From Akkermansia sp. (GTDB lineage Bacteria > Verrucomicrobiota > Verrucomicrobiia > Verrucomicrobiales > Akkermansiaceae), in assembly GCA_017555465.1 (NCBI GenBank), contig JAFZGH010000175.1, positions 1 to 14,747 of the forward strand: a DNA stretch of 14,747 nucleotides, written 5' to 3'. The translations under genes were made by a program, and so were the position numbers. The notes beneath the pieces are model-generated. The model saw nothing but the letters and a program-made list of their open reading frames with translations. It was not told the DNA's origin and did no database searches. Positions within the stretch are counted from its first letter, which is position 1. The number at the start of each line of letters is the position of its first letter. Positions 1 through 7,117 of the stretch are shown in pieces.

Positions 1-540
1 GAGGTTTTTCTGGGAATCCTGCATTACGATGGTTCTCTGGGGAAGCAGGATAAGGAGGCAGCTTTGAAGCACTGGCGCTCTGCTGCCGAAGCGGGGATTG
101 CGGAGGGACAGTACCGTCTGGGACGCGTGCTGGCGCGTGAGAAAGAGACGATTCAGGAGGGAATTGAGTGGCTGGAGAAGGCGGCTGCAGCGGTGCCGCA
201 GGCGGCTACTGCATTGGGAAATGTTTACTACCAGCATCTTCAGGATGGCGGGTCGGCGGCTGCCGTGTGGTATGAGAAAGGGGCGCTGGCAGGTGACCCG
301 ATGGCGCAGCACGTGTTTGCCGAAATGCTGCTGCTGGGTGACCCGGTGGAGCAGGACGAGGAACGCGGCCTTGCGATGCTGCGCATGGCGGCGGGCCAGG
401 ATTATAAGCCGGCTATGGCGCGTCTCATCAATATCTTGCGCAATAGTAAGAATGCAAAGGAAAGTGAAAATGAAGCCGCTGCTTGGGATGCCCGCTTGCA
501 GGAGCTTATGAAAATACCGGCAGAACAATCGCAAAAGTAA
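1..540 (+). CDS. Sel1-repeat (TPR-like) protein, C-terminal part
   Basis: The frame is open from the first base, so the true start lies left of the window; 179 codons are visible, ending in TAA at 538-540. The protein is built of alpha-helical repeats of about 35 residues of the Sel1 type: 'AALKHWRSAAEAG' followed by 'AEGQYRLGRVL', then 'GIEWLEKAAAA', 'AAVWYEKGALAGDP' followed by 'AQHVFAEMLLLGD', and 'ERGLAMLRMAAG'. About four degenerate repeats are visible, followed by a charged Lys/Glu-rich tail. Sel1 repeats are protein-protein interaction scaffolds, often in secreted or envelope-linked proteins. Any signal peptide or extra domain would be outside the window, so the specific role and cellular location cannot be given. 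The next gene, nuoA, has its own promoter and is probably unrelated. The family call is fairly sure; the function is unknown. Confidence 0.8.
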   Translation, partial: EVFLGILHYDGSLGKQDKEAALKHWRSAAEAGIAEGQYRLGRVLAREKETIQEGIEWLEKAAAAVPQAATALGNVYYQHLQDGGSAAAVWYEKGALAGDPMAQHVFAEMLLLGDPVEQDEERGLAMLRMAAGQDYKPAMARLINILRNSKNAKESENEAAAWDARLQELMKIPAEQSQK

Positions 541-571
541 GCGAAACCGTACAAGCGCCGGGGGTTTTGTA

Positions 572-600
572 TTGACTTGGCGGGCGTTTGCTGCTATAAA
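572..600 (+). promoter_or_regulatory. sigma70-type promoter for nuoA
   Basis: A -35 box TTGACT (572-577) and a -10 box TATAAA (595-600) are separated by exactly 17 nt. This is the strongest promoter match in the window. The predicted transcription start is near A607, which leaves only about 8 nt before the nuoA ATG at 615, with no Shine-Dalgarno site. Confidence 0.7.
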
Positions 601-614
601 ATCTGCACCGCGTT

Positions 615-1007
615 ATGTTACAGGAATATTTCTCAGCCCTCATTCAGTTGATTGCCGGTTTTGGTTTTGCCGGTCTGATTATCATTCTGAGTATCGTTTT
701 CGGTCGCCGCTCCAAGATGCGCTCCGCCATGGATGTGCCTTATGAATGCGGTAACATTCCTGAGGGTGATGGCTCTCCGTCTTTCTTCTCCATCAAGTTC
801 TATCTGGTGGCCATTCTGTTCCTGGTGTTTGACCTGGAGGTGATTTTCCTCTATCCCTGGGCACTGGGTTTCCAGGATGTGGTGATGAACAATGGTGAGG
901 CTTTTGCTGCCATGACCGCCTTTATCGGCGTGCTGATGGTGGCTTACCTGTATGCCGTGGGTAAGGGCGCCATTACCTGGCATCGCAACCCGACGCCCCG
1001 CCGCTGA
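615..1007 (+). CDS. nuoA: NADH-quinone oxidoreductase subunit A (complex I, ND3-like)
   Basis: This 130-residue protein has the length and three-helix layout of NuoA/ND3, a membrane-arm subunit of respiratory complex I near the quinone site and the first proton path. Membrane segments lie at about residues 9-29, 60-80 and 92-115. The conserved loop between helices 1 and 2 carries 'YECG' with Cys45, the cysteine form found in mitochondrial ND3 (E. coli has Ser). Helix 2 contains 'FSIKFYLVAILFLVFDLEVI' with Asp73 and Glu75, typical family acidic residues. The gene has its own promoter 15-43 nt upstream and is closed by a terminator at 1040-1074, and no other nuo gene is adjacent. It thus looks monocistronic, whereas nuoA is commonly first in a nuoABCD... 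operon. No Shine-Dalgarno sequence is seen before the ATG. Confidence 0.95.
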   Translation: MLQEYFSALIQLIAGFGFAGLIIILSIVFGRRSKMRSAMDVPYECGNIPEGDGSPSFFSIKFYLVAILFLVFDLEVIFLYPWALGFQDVVMNNGEAFAAMTAFIGVLMVAYLYAVGKGAITWHRNPTPRR

Positions 1008-1039
1008 GGCCTGCCTGCAAGTATGTAACCTTTTCTTCT

Positions 1040-1074
1040 GCCGGTTGGGCAATTTACCCAACCGGCATTTTTTT
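1040..1074 (+). terminator. Rho-independent terminator after nuoA
   Basis: A 10-bp perfect stem GCCGGTTGGG (1040-1049) / CCCAACCGGC (1057-1066), with a 7-nt loop, is followed by seven T residues (1068-1074). An extra T1039-A1067 pair can extend the stem. The U-tract ends only 14 nt before the metH ATG, so this hairpin could also act as an attenuator for metH. Confidence 0.85.
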
Positions 1075-1088
1075 ACCTTTCAAGTAAG

Positions 1089-4000
1089 ATGAAAACGAAC
1101 GCTCAACAACGCTCTGAGTTTTTGAAATCCGCCCTGCGCGAACGCATCCTGATTCTGGATGGCGCCTGCGGCACGATGGTGCAGAAATACCACCTGACTG
1201 AGGCAGATTACCGAGGTGAACGCTTTGCGGATTCCCGGCGGGATCTGAAGAATAATAATGATCTGCTGGTGCTCACCCGTCCGGAGGTTATTCGTGAAAT
1301 CCACGCGGCGTATGCCGCAGCCGGGGCAGATATCATCACGACGTCTACGTTCTCTGCGACTTCTATCGGCCAGCACGAATTCTTCCACTTCTCTGCTCGC
1401 GAGGAACATGACCAGGCTTATTATGATGAAGTGCTCCGGAATGAGGAACTGGCCGCTTTGGCGCGGGAGTTGAATCTGGCTGCCTGTGCTCTGGCCCGTG
1501 AGGCGGCAGAGGCTGCAGAAGAGCGGGAGAATCGTCCGGTGTTGGTGGCCGGCTCCATTGGCCCTATGGCGGTGACTACGTCTCTTTCTCCCAAGGTGAC
1601 TGACCCCGGATTCCGCGCGGTGAATTTTGACCAGTTGTACCGCGCGTACCGCGAACAGGTGAGCGCTCTGGCAGATGGTGGGGTGGATATTCTGCTGCTG
1701 GAGACGATTTTCGACACGTTGAATGCCAAAGCTTGCCTCTACGCTATTGATGAGTTGCGCCAGGAACGCGAACTGCCGCCGGTTATCATCAGTTTCACGA
1801 TTACTGACCGCGCGGGTCGCACCCTTTCCGGGCAGACGGTTGAGGCTTTCTGGAACAGCGTGCGCCACGCTGCTCCGCTGGCAATCAGCATTAACTGCGC
1901 CCTTGGCGCAGACCTCATGAAGCCCTTTGCCGTCAAGCTGGCAGAACTGGCAGACTGCGCGGTGTGCCTGTACCCGAATGCCGGGTTGCCGGATCCTCTC
2001 AGCCCCACGGGGTATGCGCATTCTGCTGCGCAGATGGCGGCTATCCTCCAGGGCTTTGCAGAGGAAGGCCTGCTGAATATTGTGGGTGGGTGCTGCGGCA
2101 CAACTCCGGAATACATTGCCGCTATCCGCGAGGCGGTGCAGGGCTATGCTCCTCGCTCTATCCCCGCTTACTCTCAGGACGGCACATTGCGCCTCAGCGG
2201 GCTGGAGGCATACAATCACCACCGCAGCCAGGGCTTGCTGTACGTGGGCGAGCGCTGCAATGTGGCGGGCTCACCAAAGTTTGCCCTCCTGATTCGTGAG
2301 GAAAAGTATGAGGAAGCGCTGGAAATTGCCCGTGCACAGGTGGAGAAGGGGGCCAGGGTGCTTGATTTCTGCTTTGACGATGGGATGATTGACGGCCCAG
2401 CCGCCATGACCCGGTTCCTGAACCTGGTGGCAGCTGAGCCGGATATTGCCCGTGTTCCCTGCATGATTGATTCCTCGAAGTGGGAGGTGATTGAGGCGGG
2501 GCTGAAGTGTGTGCAGGGCAAGGCCATTGTGAACTCCATTTCCCTGAAGAATGGTGAGGAGGAGTTCCTGCGCCAGGCCCGCATCATCCGGCGTTTTGGT
2601 GCGGCTGTGGTGGTAATGGGCTTTGATGAGCAGGGCCAGGCCTGCGGATATGACGACCGCGTGGCGATTGCCACCCGCGCGCACCGCCTGCTGACGCAGG
2701 TGGTCGGGTTTGCGGAGGAGGATATCATTTTTGACCCCAACGTGCTGACTGTGGGAACCGGCCTGCCGGAGCATGCTGAGCTTGCGCTGCACTTTTTCCA
2801 CGCTGCGGCAGAAATTCACCGCCTGTTCCCGCTGTGCCATCTCTCTGGCGGCATTTCCAATGTGAGCTTTGCCTTCCGCGGCAATAACCCGATTCGTGAG
2901 GCTATGCACAGTGCGTTCCTGCATCATGCTTGCGCTGGCGGTCTGGATTTGTGCATTGTGAATGCTGCCCTCATGACTCCGTATGAGACGATTCCGGCGC
3001 ACCGCCGCAAGTTGGTGGAAGATGTGCTGCTGAATTCGGCAGAAGATGCTACGGAATGCCTGATTGCGTATGCTCAGGAACTGGCGGCTGCGCGTGAGTC
3101 GCTCAAGGCTGCCGGCAACGGCTCGGCGGTTGCCGCTGCACCAAAACAGGCAGACTGGCGCACCCTCAGCGTGCAGGAACGCCTGTCCCATGCCCTGGTG
3201 AATGGCATTACCGAGTTTATTGAGGCCGATACCCGCGAGGCGCTGGAACTTTCCGGCTCTCCTCTGCAGGTGATTGAGGGGCCGCTTATGGAGGGGATGA
3301 AACAGGTGGGTGTGCGCTTTGGCGCCGGGCAGATGTTCCTGCCACAGGTTGTGAAGAGTGCCCGTGTGATGAAGCAGAGTGTGGCTGTACTTACACCGTT
3401 GCTGGAGCATGAAAATGCCGGGCAGAAGGCGGCTGCCACTGTGGTGCTGGCCACGGTGAAGGGGGATGTGCATGATATTGGCAAGAATATCGTGGGCGTG
3501 GTGCTGGCGTGCAATGGTTTCCGCGTGGTGGATCTGGGGGTTATGGTGCAGCCGGAGCTGATTCTGGAGGCGGCCCGACGTGAAAACGCTGCCCTGGTGG
3601 CTCTTTCCGGGTTGATTACTCCCTCGCTGGATGAAATGGCCACTGTGGCCCGCATGTTCCAGGCTGCTGGTATGAACACCCCCCTGCTGGTGGGTGGAGC
3701 AACTACCAGCCCGCAGCACACCGCCATTAAACTGGCTCCTTTGTATCCCTCTGGTGTGGTGGTGCAGTCGGCAGATGCGTCCGCGATTGTTCCCGTGGCA
3801 ACGGCGCTCACCGGGGCAGGCCGGGAGGCATTTATCGAAGAGCTCAAGGCTGAACAGGCTCGTTTACGCGAGGCTCATGAGCAGGCCTCTGCTCCTTTAC
3901 TGCCTCTTGCAGAAGCTCGCCAGCGTGCTGCTTCGGCTGGGGCGCAGCCCATTCCTCAACGCACGGGGGTATTCACTGCCGGGGTGCCGGAGGGGTGCTC

Positions 4001-4766
4001 CTGTCACACGCCGCAGCCGGATTTCCCGCTGGCCTGGCAGCAGATTCTCGATAGGGCAGATTGGAATATCACGCTGCATACTTTTGGTTTGCTGGGTGGT
4101 AGTGAGGCGAAGAAGCATGAGGCGGCGCAGCTGCGTGCCGATGCAGAGGCGCTCCTGCAGCGGGCCCTTGCGGAGTGCCGCCTGAAGGCCCGTGCCTGTT
4201 TTGGTATCTGGCCGGCTGAACGCTGCGGTGCAGATGATTTGCTGCTGCCGGATGGCACAGTGCTGCATACACTTCGCCAGCAGAAGCCAGGCGCGCAGTG
4301 CTGCCTGGCGCTGGCTGATTTTGTAGCTGCAGAGCAGGGGTATGCTGGTGCTATGCAGGTGTCTATACATGGCGCAGATGATTGGGCGTCTAAGTTTAAT
4401 GCTGCAAATGACCCGTATGGCGCTTTGCTGATTGTTGCGGTGTCTAATATGCTGGCTGAGGCTCTGGCGGAATGCGTGCAATCCATTGTGGAGCAAATAT
4501 GGAGCGTGGATGAGAGTCGTATGATTCGTCCGGCGTGTGGCTACCCCAGCCAGCCTGACCACGCTGAAAAACGTACTGTTTTCCAGCTCTTGAACGCAGC
4601 AGAGCGCACAGGCGCAAGCCTGACTGAAACTTGCATGATGCAGCCTGCTTCCTCGGTCTGTGCACTGGTGTTTAATCACCCGGAGGCGAAGTATTTCTCT
4701 GTCGGGCAGATAGGTGAAGACCAACGGGCTGATTATGAGGCCCGCACCGGGCGTCGCCTTGATTGA
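1089..4766 (+). CDS. metH: Cobalamin-dependent methionine synthase
   Basis: MetH transfers a methyl group from 5-methyltetrahydrofolate to homocysteine through methylcobalamin, in the cytoplasm. At 1225 residues it is almost the same length as E. coli MetH, and all modules are present in order. The homocysteine domain (about 15-345) has zinc-ligand cysteines Cys270 ('SINCALG') and Cys335/Cys336 ('GGCCGTTP'). The pterin domain (about 380-640) starts near 'YVGERCNVAGS' at 385. The cap domain lies at about 690-770. The B12-binding domain (about 780-920) has 'GDVHDIGKN' with the cobalt-ligand His795. The C-terminal SAM-dependent reactivation domain has 'RPACGYP' with Arg1147 and Tyr1152 and ends near 'KYFSVGQIGEDQ'. 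The N-terminus aligns well with known MetH, which supports the ATG at 1089. No cobalamin riboswitch fits in the 81-nt gap before it, and no separate promoter is visible there. Confidence 0.97.
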   Translation: MKTNAQQRSEFLKSALRERILILDGACGTMVQKYHLTEADYRGERFADSRRDLKNNNDLLVLTRPEVIREIHAAYAAAGADIITTSTFSATSIGQHEFFHFSAREEHDQAYYDEVLRNEELAALARELNLAACALAREAAEAAEERENRPVLVAGSIGPMAVTTSLSPKVTDPGFRAVNFDQLYRAYREQVSALADGGVDILLLETIFDTLNAKACLYAIDELRQERELPPVIISFTITDRAGRTLSGQTVEAFWNSVRHAAPLAISINCALGADLMKPFAVKLAELADCAVCLYPNAGLPDPLSPTGYAHSAAQMAAILQGFAEEGLLNIVGGCCGTTPEYIAAIREAVQGYAPRSIPAYSQDGTLRLSGLEAYNHHRSQGLLYVGERCNVAGSPKFALLIREEKYEEALEIARAQVEKGARVLDFCFDDGMIDGPAAMTRFLNLVAAEPDIARVPCMIDSSKWEVIEAGLKCVQGKAIVNSISLKNGEEEFLRQARIIRRFGAAVVVMGFDEQGQACGYDDRVAIATRAHRLLTQVVGFAEEDIIFDPNVLTVGTGLPEHAELALHFFHAAAEIHRLFPLCHLSGGISNVSFAFRGNNPIREAMHSAFLHHACAGGLDLCIVNAALMTPYETIPAHRRKLVEDVLLNSAEDATECLIAYAQELAAARESLKAAGNGSAVAAAPKQADWRTLSVQERLSHALVNGITEFIEADTREALELSGSPLQVIEGPLMEGMKQVGVRFGAGQMFLPQVVKSARVMKQSVAVLTPLLEHENAGQKAAATVVLATVKGDVHDIGKNIVGVVLACNGFRVVDLGVMVQPELILEAARRENAALVALSGLITPSLDEMATVARMFQAAGMNTPLLVGGATTSPQHTAIKLAPLYPSGVVVQSADASAIVPVATALTGAGREAFIEELKAEQARLREAHEQASAPLLPLAEARQRAASAGAQPIPQRTGVFTAGVPEGCSCHTPQPDFPLAWQQILDRADWNITLHTFGLLGGSEAKKHEAAQLRADAEALLQRALAECRLKARACFGIWPAERCGADDLLLPDGTVLHTLRQQKPGAQCCLALADFVAAEQGYAGAMQVSIHGADDWASKFNAANDPYGALLIVAVSNMLAEALAECVQSIVEQIWSVDESRMIRPACGYPSQPDHAEKRTVFQLLNAAERTGASLTETCMMQPASSVCALVFNHPEAKYFSVGQIGEDQRADYEARTGRRLD

Positions 4767-4782
4767 AACCGTGAAATTTAAA

Positions 4783-4819
4783 CACCGCCTCCGAATGAAC
4801 GGAGGCGGTGCGTTTTTTT
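4783..4819 (+). terminator. Rho-independent terminator after metH
   Basis: An 11-bp perfect stem CACCGCCTCCG (4783-4793) / CGGAGGCGGTG (4800-4810), with a 6-nt loop, is followed by seven T residues (4813-4819). It terminates metH. It lies between two convergent genes and may also act on the - strand, although the T-tract on that side is weaker (TTTAAATTT). Confidence 0.9.
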
Positions 4820-4830
4820 GTGAGAGAATA

Positions 4831-6054
4831 TCAGCCGCGGAACTTCGCTTTCTGGTGTTGCCAGATTGCGAAACCTATTGTAATTACATTAGGTATCCAC
4901 AGTACGACATAAGGTGTAATGCCACCAGCCTTACGGGAAAGTTCGCAGAACACAAGGGCCATGAAATAGAGAGCCGCCACCATGATACCGATGGCGAAAC
5001 CAGTAGAGGTGTCTTTACGGCGGGCGGTGATAGCCAGCGGTACTCCGATGAGGGAGAAAACAAAGCAGGCGCAGGCAAATGAAGCACGCTGAATTCCCTC
5101 GGTTTCAAATTCTCGCTTCTGCTTTTTGTTCACTCTCTTATAAAAGTCCAGCTCCTGGCGCACCTCTGTCCAGAGCTTTCCAGCGCAGGGGAAAGTCGGG
5201 GCAACGGAGGCAATCAGCCCGTATTTGTCCACCTTGACGGTATCTTGAAGTTGAGCTAGTTCAACCTTTTCCAGTGCAACGGAGATTTCGGCATTAGTGA
5301 ATCTGTTAGCCTTGAACTTTTTCTGGTTCTTGATGGGTATATGTACACGCAGGGGCATGACCCCGATAGCCGGCATATCGGTCAAAGGCCCGTCGGAACG
5401 TTCAATCCTTGCGTTCTTGAGGGTGAGGGAAAGCAATCGTGTCTTTAAATCAAAGTCTCCGATAATTGCCGATTCCGCGTGTATGGCGTCAAAATCAGCG
5501 CCAATGCCACCACCGTCTGCAATCGGGTATACGTGCAGGCCTTTTAACTCATCGCCCTCGCGATGCTCGATGTAAAGCTGAACCTTGTCGAGCTTGGTCA
5601 TGCTCTGGCTGGAATTGAGCAGATTGCGGGGGTTATCCATGGCTGCCTGCATAACCAGTTCGCTCATGGCATTCTTGCCTTTCGGGGCTACTTCAATGTT
5701 GATGTAGTAGCAAAGCCCGGAGAGAGCAATGCCCAGACCGATAGCCGGGGCACTGAGACGCCACAGGCTGAGCCCCGCCATGCGCATGGAGGTGAGCTCA
5801 TTATCTGCAGCGAGTCGTCCGTAAACAAGAAGTACGGCTGTGAGGAATCCCCACGGCACGGAGAAGGTAAGGGAGAAGGGGATGACCTGGACGATGAAGT
5901 CGAATACGATGCTGGGAGGCGCGCCGCTTTCAACCAATAATTCGTGCAACTGTTTGAAGAGCTGGCCTAATAATAAAAGCATGGTCAGCGAAAGTACACC
6001 AAGAAAGGTGACGGAGATGAGTTGCTTGAGTATGTAGCGGTCAATGGTTTTCAT
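4831..6054 (-). CDS. LptF/LptG-family (YjgP/YjgQ) LPS export permease
   Basis: This 407-residue inner-membrane protein has the LptF/LptG plan. Hydrophobic helices fill the first ~120 residues ('YILKQLISVTFLGVLSLTML', then 'GFLTAVLLVYGRLAADNEL'). A large periplasmic region of mainly beta character follows (about 125-300), and the last helices lie at about 308-400. The stretch 'LAADNELTSMRMAGLSLWRL' matches the cytoplasmic coupling segment of the family, where the LptB ATPase docks. LptF and LptG form the membrane part of the LptB2FG transporter, which extracts lipopolysaccharide from the inner membrane. The gene therefore argues for a diderm cell with LPS. Only one homologue is present here, and I cannot say whether it is LptF or LptG. 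It is divergent from cdaA and convergent with metH. 'GAGG' lies 6 nt before the ATG, but the predicted transcript may start too near to include it. Confidence 0.88.
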   Translation of the reverse strand: MKTIDRYILKQLISVTFLGVLSLTMLLLLGQLFKQLHELLVESGAPPSIVFDFIVQVIPFSLTFSVPWGFLTAVLLVYGRLAADNELTSMRMAGLSLWRLSAPAIGLGIALSGLCYYINIEVAPKGKNAMSELVMQAAMDNPRNLLNSSQSMTKLDKVQLYIEHREGDELKGLHVYPIADGGGIGADFDAIHAESAIIGDFDLKTRLLSLTLKNARIERSDGPLTDMPAIGVMPLRVHIPIKNQKKFKANRFTNAEISVALEKVELAQLQDTVKVDKYGLIASVAPTFPCAGKLWTEVRQELDFYKRVNKKQKREFETEGIQRASFACACFVFSLIGVPLAITARRKDTSTGFAIGIMVAALYFMALVFCELSRKAGGITPYVVLWIPNVITIGFAIWQHQKAKFRG

Positions 6055-6066
6055 GCTGACCTCATC

Positions 6067-6094
6067 ATTCTATCATAATTGATGACGCTTGCAA
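6067..6094 (-). promoter_or_regulatory. Candidate promoter for the LptF/G-family gene
   Basis: On the - strand, TTGCAA (6094-6089) and TAGAAT (6072-6067) are spaced by 16 nt. The -10 box ends 12 nt before the ATG at 6054, which predicts a leader of about 6 nt. An alternative -10 box, TATGAT (6077-6072), has no good -35 partner. Confidence 0.45.
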
Positions 6095-6110
6095 ACAGGA
6101 AAAATCAATT
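6077..6110. repeat. Short inverted repeat in the lptF/G-cdaA divergent gap
   Basis: AATTGAT (6077-6083) and ATCAATT (6104-6110) form a 7-bp inverted repeat with a 20-nt spacer. The arms flank the -35 box of the LptF/G-family gene. It could be an operator, but an AT-rich 7-mer pair of this kind can occur by chance. Confidence 0.2.
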
Positions 6111-6159
6111 TTCTATACTTTTTAAGCTGGAAAGCTGCTGCCAATTACTTCATTTCCAC

Positions 6160-6188
6160 TTGCCATGCCAGTAAGTACATAGTAAAAT
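6160..6188 (+). promoter_or_regulatory. sigma70-type promoter for cdaA (predicts leaderless mRNA)
   Basis: TTGCCA (6160-6165) and TAAAAT (6183-6188) are spaced by exactly 17 nt, and each matches five of six consensus bases. Six bases follow before the cdaA ATG at 6195, so the expected transcription start falls on or next to the A of the start codon. Confidence 0.65.
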
Positions 6189-6194
6189 ACGGTC

Positions 6195-6983
6195 ATGACC
6201 TTATTAGAAATACTCAGAGCCATTTTTGAGATTCTGGTGCTCTGGGCCCTTTTTTACCAGCTGTACCGCGCAGTGAAGGATTCGCGCGCAGCCGCTATCC
6301 TGGCGGGGCTTATTGCGACGGTAATTCTGGGTTATTTCCTGCTGGAACTGACGCATGCTGTGGTGCTCAAGCAACTGGCTGGGCTTATCATCGGACCTGG
6401 TACGATTCTGGTTATCCTGTTTCAGCCCGAAATCCGCACGGCTCTGGCCCGTTTCGGTTCCAATAAGTATATAGCCCGTCTGCTGGGTAACCAGCAGGAA
6501 AATCAGGATTTTGTTTCGATGGTGCGAGAATCGGTATCCTATCTGGTTTCCAAACGATATGGAGCGCTGATAGCCATTTGTCGTTCACATAAACTGCAGG
6601 AGTATGCCAAGACCGGTACGATGCTGGATGCGCAGTATACCCGTGAATTGATTGGTACCATATTCATGCCCAAGACTTTGTTGCACGATGGTGCGGTGAT
6701 TGTGAATAATGAACGTATTGTGGCAGCCGCTGCTATTCTTCCGGTTTCCAATCGGGAGCTGAAGGATCGCAGCATGGGGCTTCGCCACCGTGCAGGTATT
6801 GGCCTGGCTGAAGCTTCCGATGCCGTCGTTATCATCGTATCGGAGGAAACCGGGTCTGTATCCCTTGCCGTTGGTAATGTGGTGCAACGTGATATCAACC
6901 TGGATCTCTTGTCTGACCGCTTAACAAAACTTCTTTATTCTTATGCGACACAGGATCAGATTGCGGAAAATTCTGACTACTAA
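6195..6983 (+). CDS. cdaA: Diadenylate cyclase CdaA (c-di-AMP synthase)
   Basis: This 262-residue protein matches the CdaA (YbbP) layout. Three N-terminal membrane helices lie at about residues 8-25, 34-55 and 58-76, followed by a cytoplasmic DAC (DisA_N) catalytic domain. The two signature motifs are intact: 'DGA' at 165-167 (in 'LLHDGAVIV') and 'RHR' at 197-199 (in 'LRHRAGIG'), which bind metal and ATP. A downstream 'SEETG' is also typical. The enzyme condenses two ATP to cyclic di-AMP, which controls potassium and osmolyte transport and cell-wall balance in many bacteria. In Firmicutes the next genes are cdaR and glmM. Here the next ORF is a very short CdaR-like anchor overlapping the cdaA end, and then bioD. 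The gene is divergent from an LPS-export permease. The start is supported by the promoter 6 nt upstream of the ATG and by the helix 1 position. Confidence 0.95.
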   Translation: MTLLEILRAIFEILVLWALFYQLYRAVKDSRAAAILAGLIATVILGYFLLELTHAVVLKQLAGLIIGPGTILVILFQPEIRTALARFGSNKYIARLLGNQQENQDFVSMVRESVSYLVSKRYGALIAICRSHKLQEYAKTGTMLDAQYTRELIGTIFMPKTLLHDGAVIVNNERIVAAAAILPVSNRELKDRSMGLRHRAGIGLAEASDAVVIIVSEETGSVSLAVGNVVQRDINLDLLSDRLTKLLYSYATQDQIAENSDY

Positions 6984-7110
6984 TTGGCAGGCCAAGCTGA
7001 TATGTCTGGCGGCTGCCGTGGTGGTATGGCTCATGGTGAACCATCTGTTGGTTCGAGGCGCCAGCCCGGAGTGGAGTATTGATGATATACGCCTTTCCAT
7101 GCCTGAATAA
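6943..7110 (+). CDS. CdaR/YbbR-like membrane-anchor mini-protein
   Basis: In the frame beginning with ATG 6943, 55 codons run to TAA 7108-7110, overlapping the cdaA end by 41 nt in another frame. The N-terminus is strongly basic ('MRHRIRLRK'). It is followed by 'NWQAKLICLAAAVVVWLMVN', which resembles the N-terminal anchor of CdaR/YbbR proteins (an 'N-x-W-x-x-K' start, then one helix ending in 'VN'). Only about 18 polar residues follow, ending in 'DDIRLSMPE', so the extracytoplasmic YbbR repeats are missing. The positive N-terminus predicts N-in, C-out topology. A second possible start is TTG 6961, preceded by AGGA 5 nt upstream, giving 49 residues. CdaR binds and modulates CdaA in Firmicutes, and its position right after cdaA supports a related role. 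It may be a functional mini-anchor or the stump of a deleted cdaR. The resemblance is by eye. Confidence 0.6.
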   Translation: MRHRIRLRKILTTNWQAKLICLAAAVVVWLMVNHLLVRGASPEWSIDDIRLSMPE

Positions 7111-7117
7111 GAATCGT

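Noticed and set aside
542..569. Weak hairpin after the Sel1-repeat gene (542-548 with 563-569)
   Set aside because: Only a 7-bp stem with one wobble pair, a 14-nt loop and no T-tract after it; it overlaps the run-in to the nuoA promoter. Not convincing as a terminator.
1008..1088. Cobalamin or SAM riboswitch upstream of metH
   Set aside because: The gap is too short and is largely filled by the terminator; no B12-box-like sequence is seen.
1080..2222. 380-codon - strand ORF opposite metH
   Set aside because: It lies fully antisense to a clear metH reading frame. Its translation is rich in Arg, His, Gln and Ser with no family motif, typical of a shadow of a GC-rich gene.
2271..3719. 482-codon - strand ORF opposite metH
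   Set aside because: Antisense shadow of the pterin and cobalamin domains; low-information composition and no recognisable domain.
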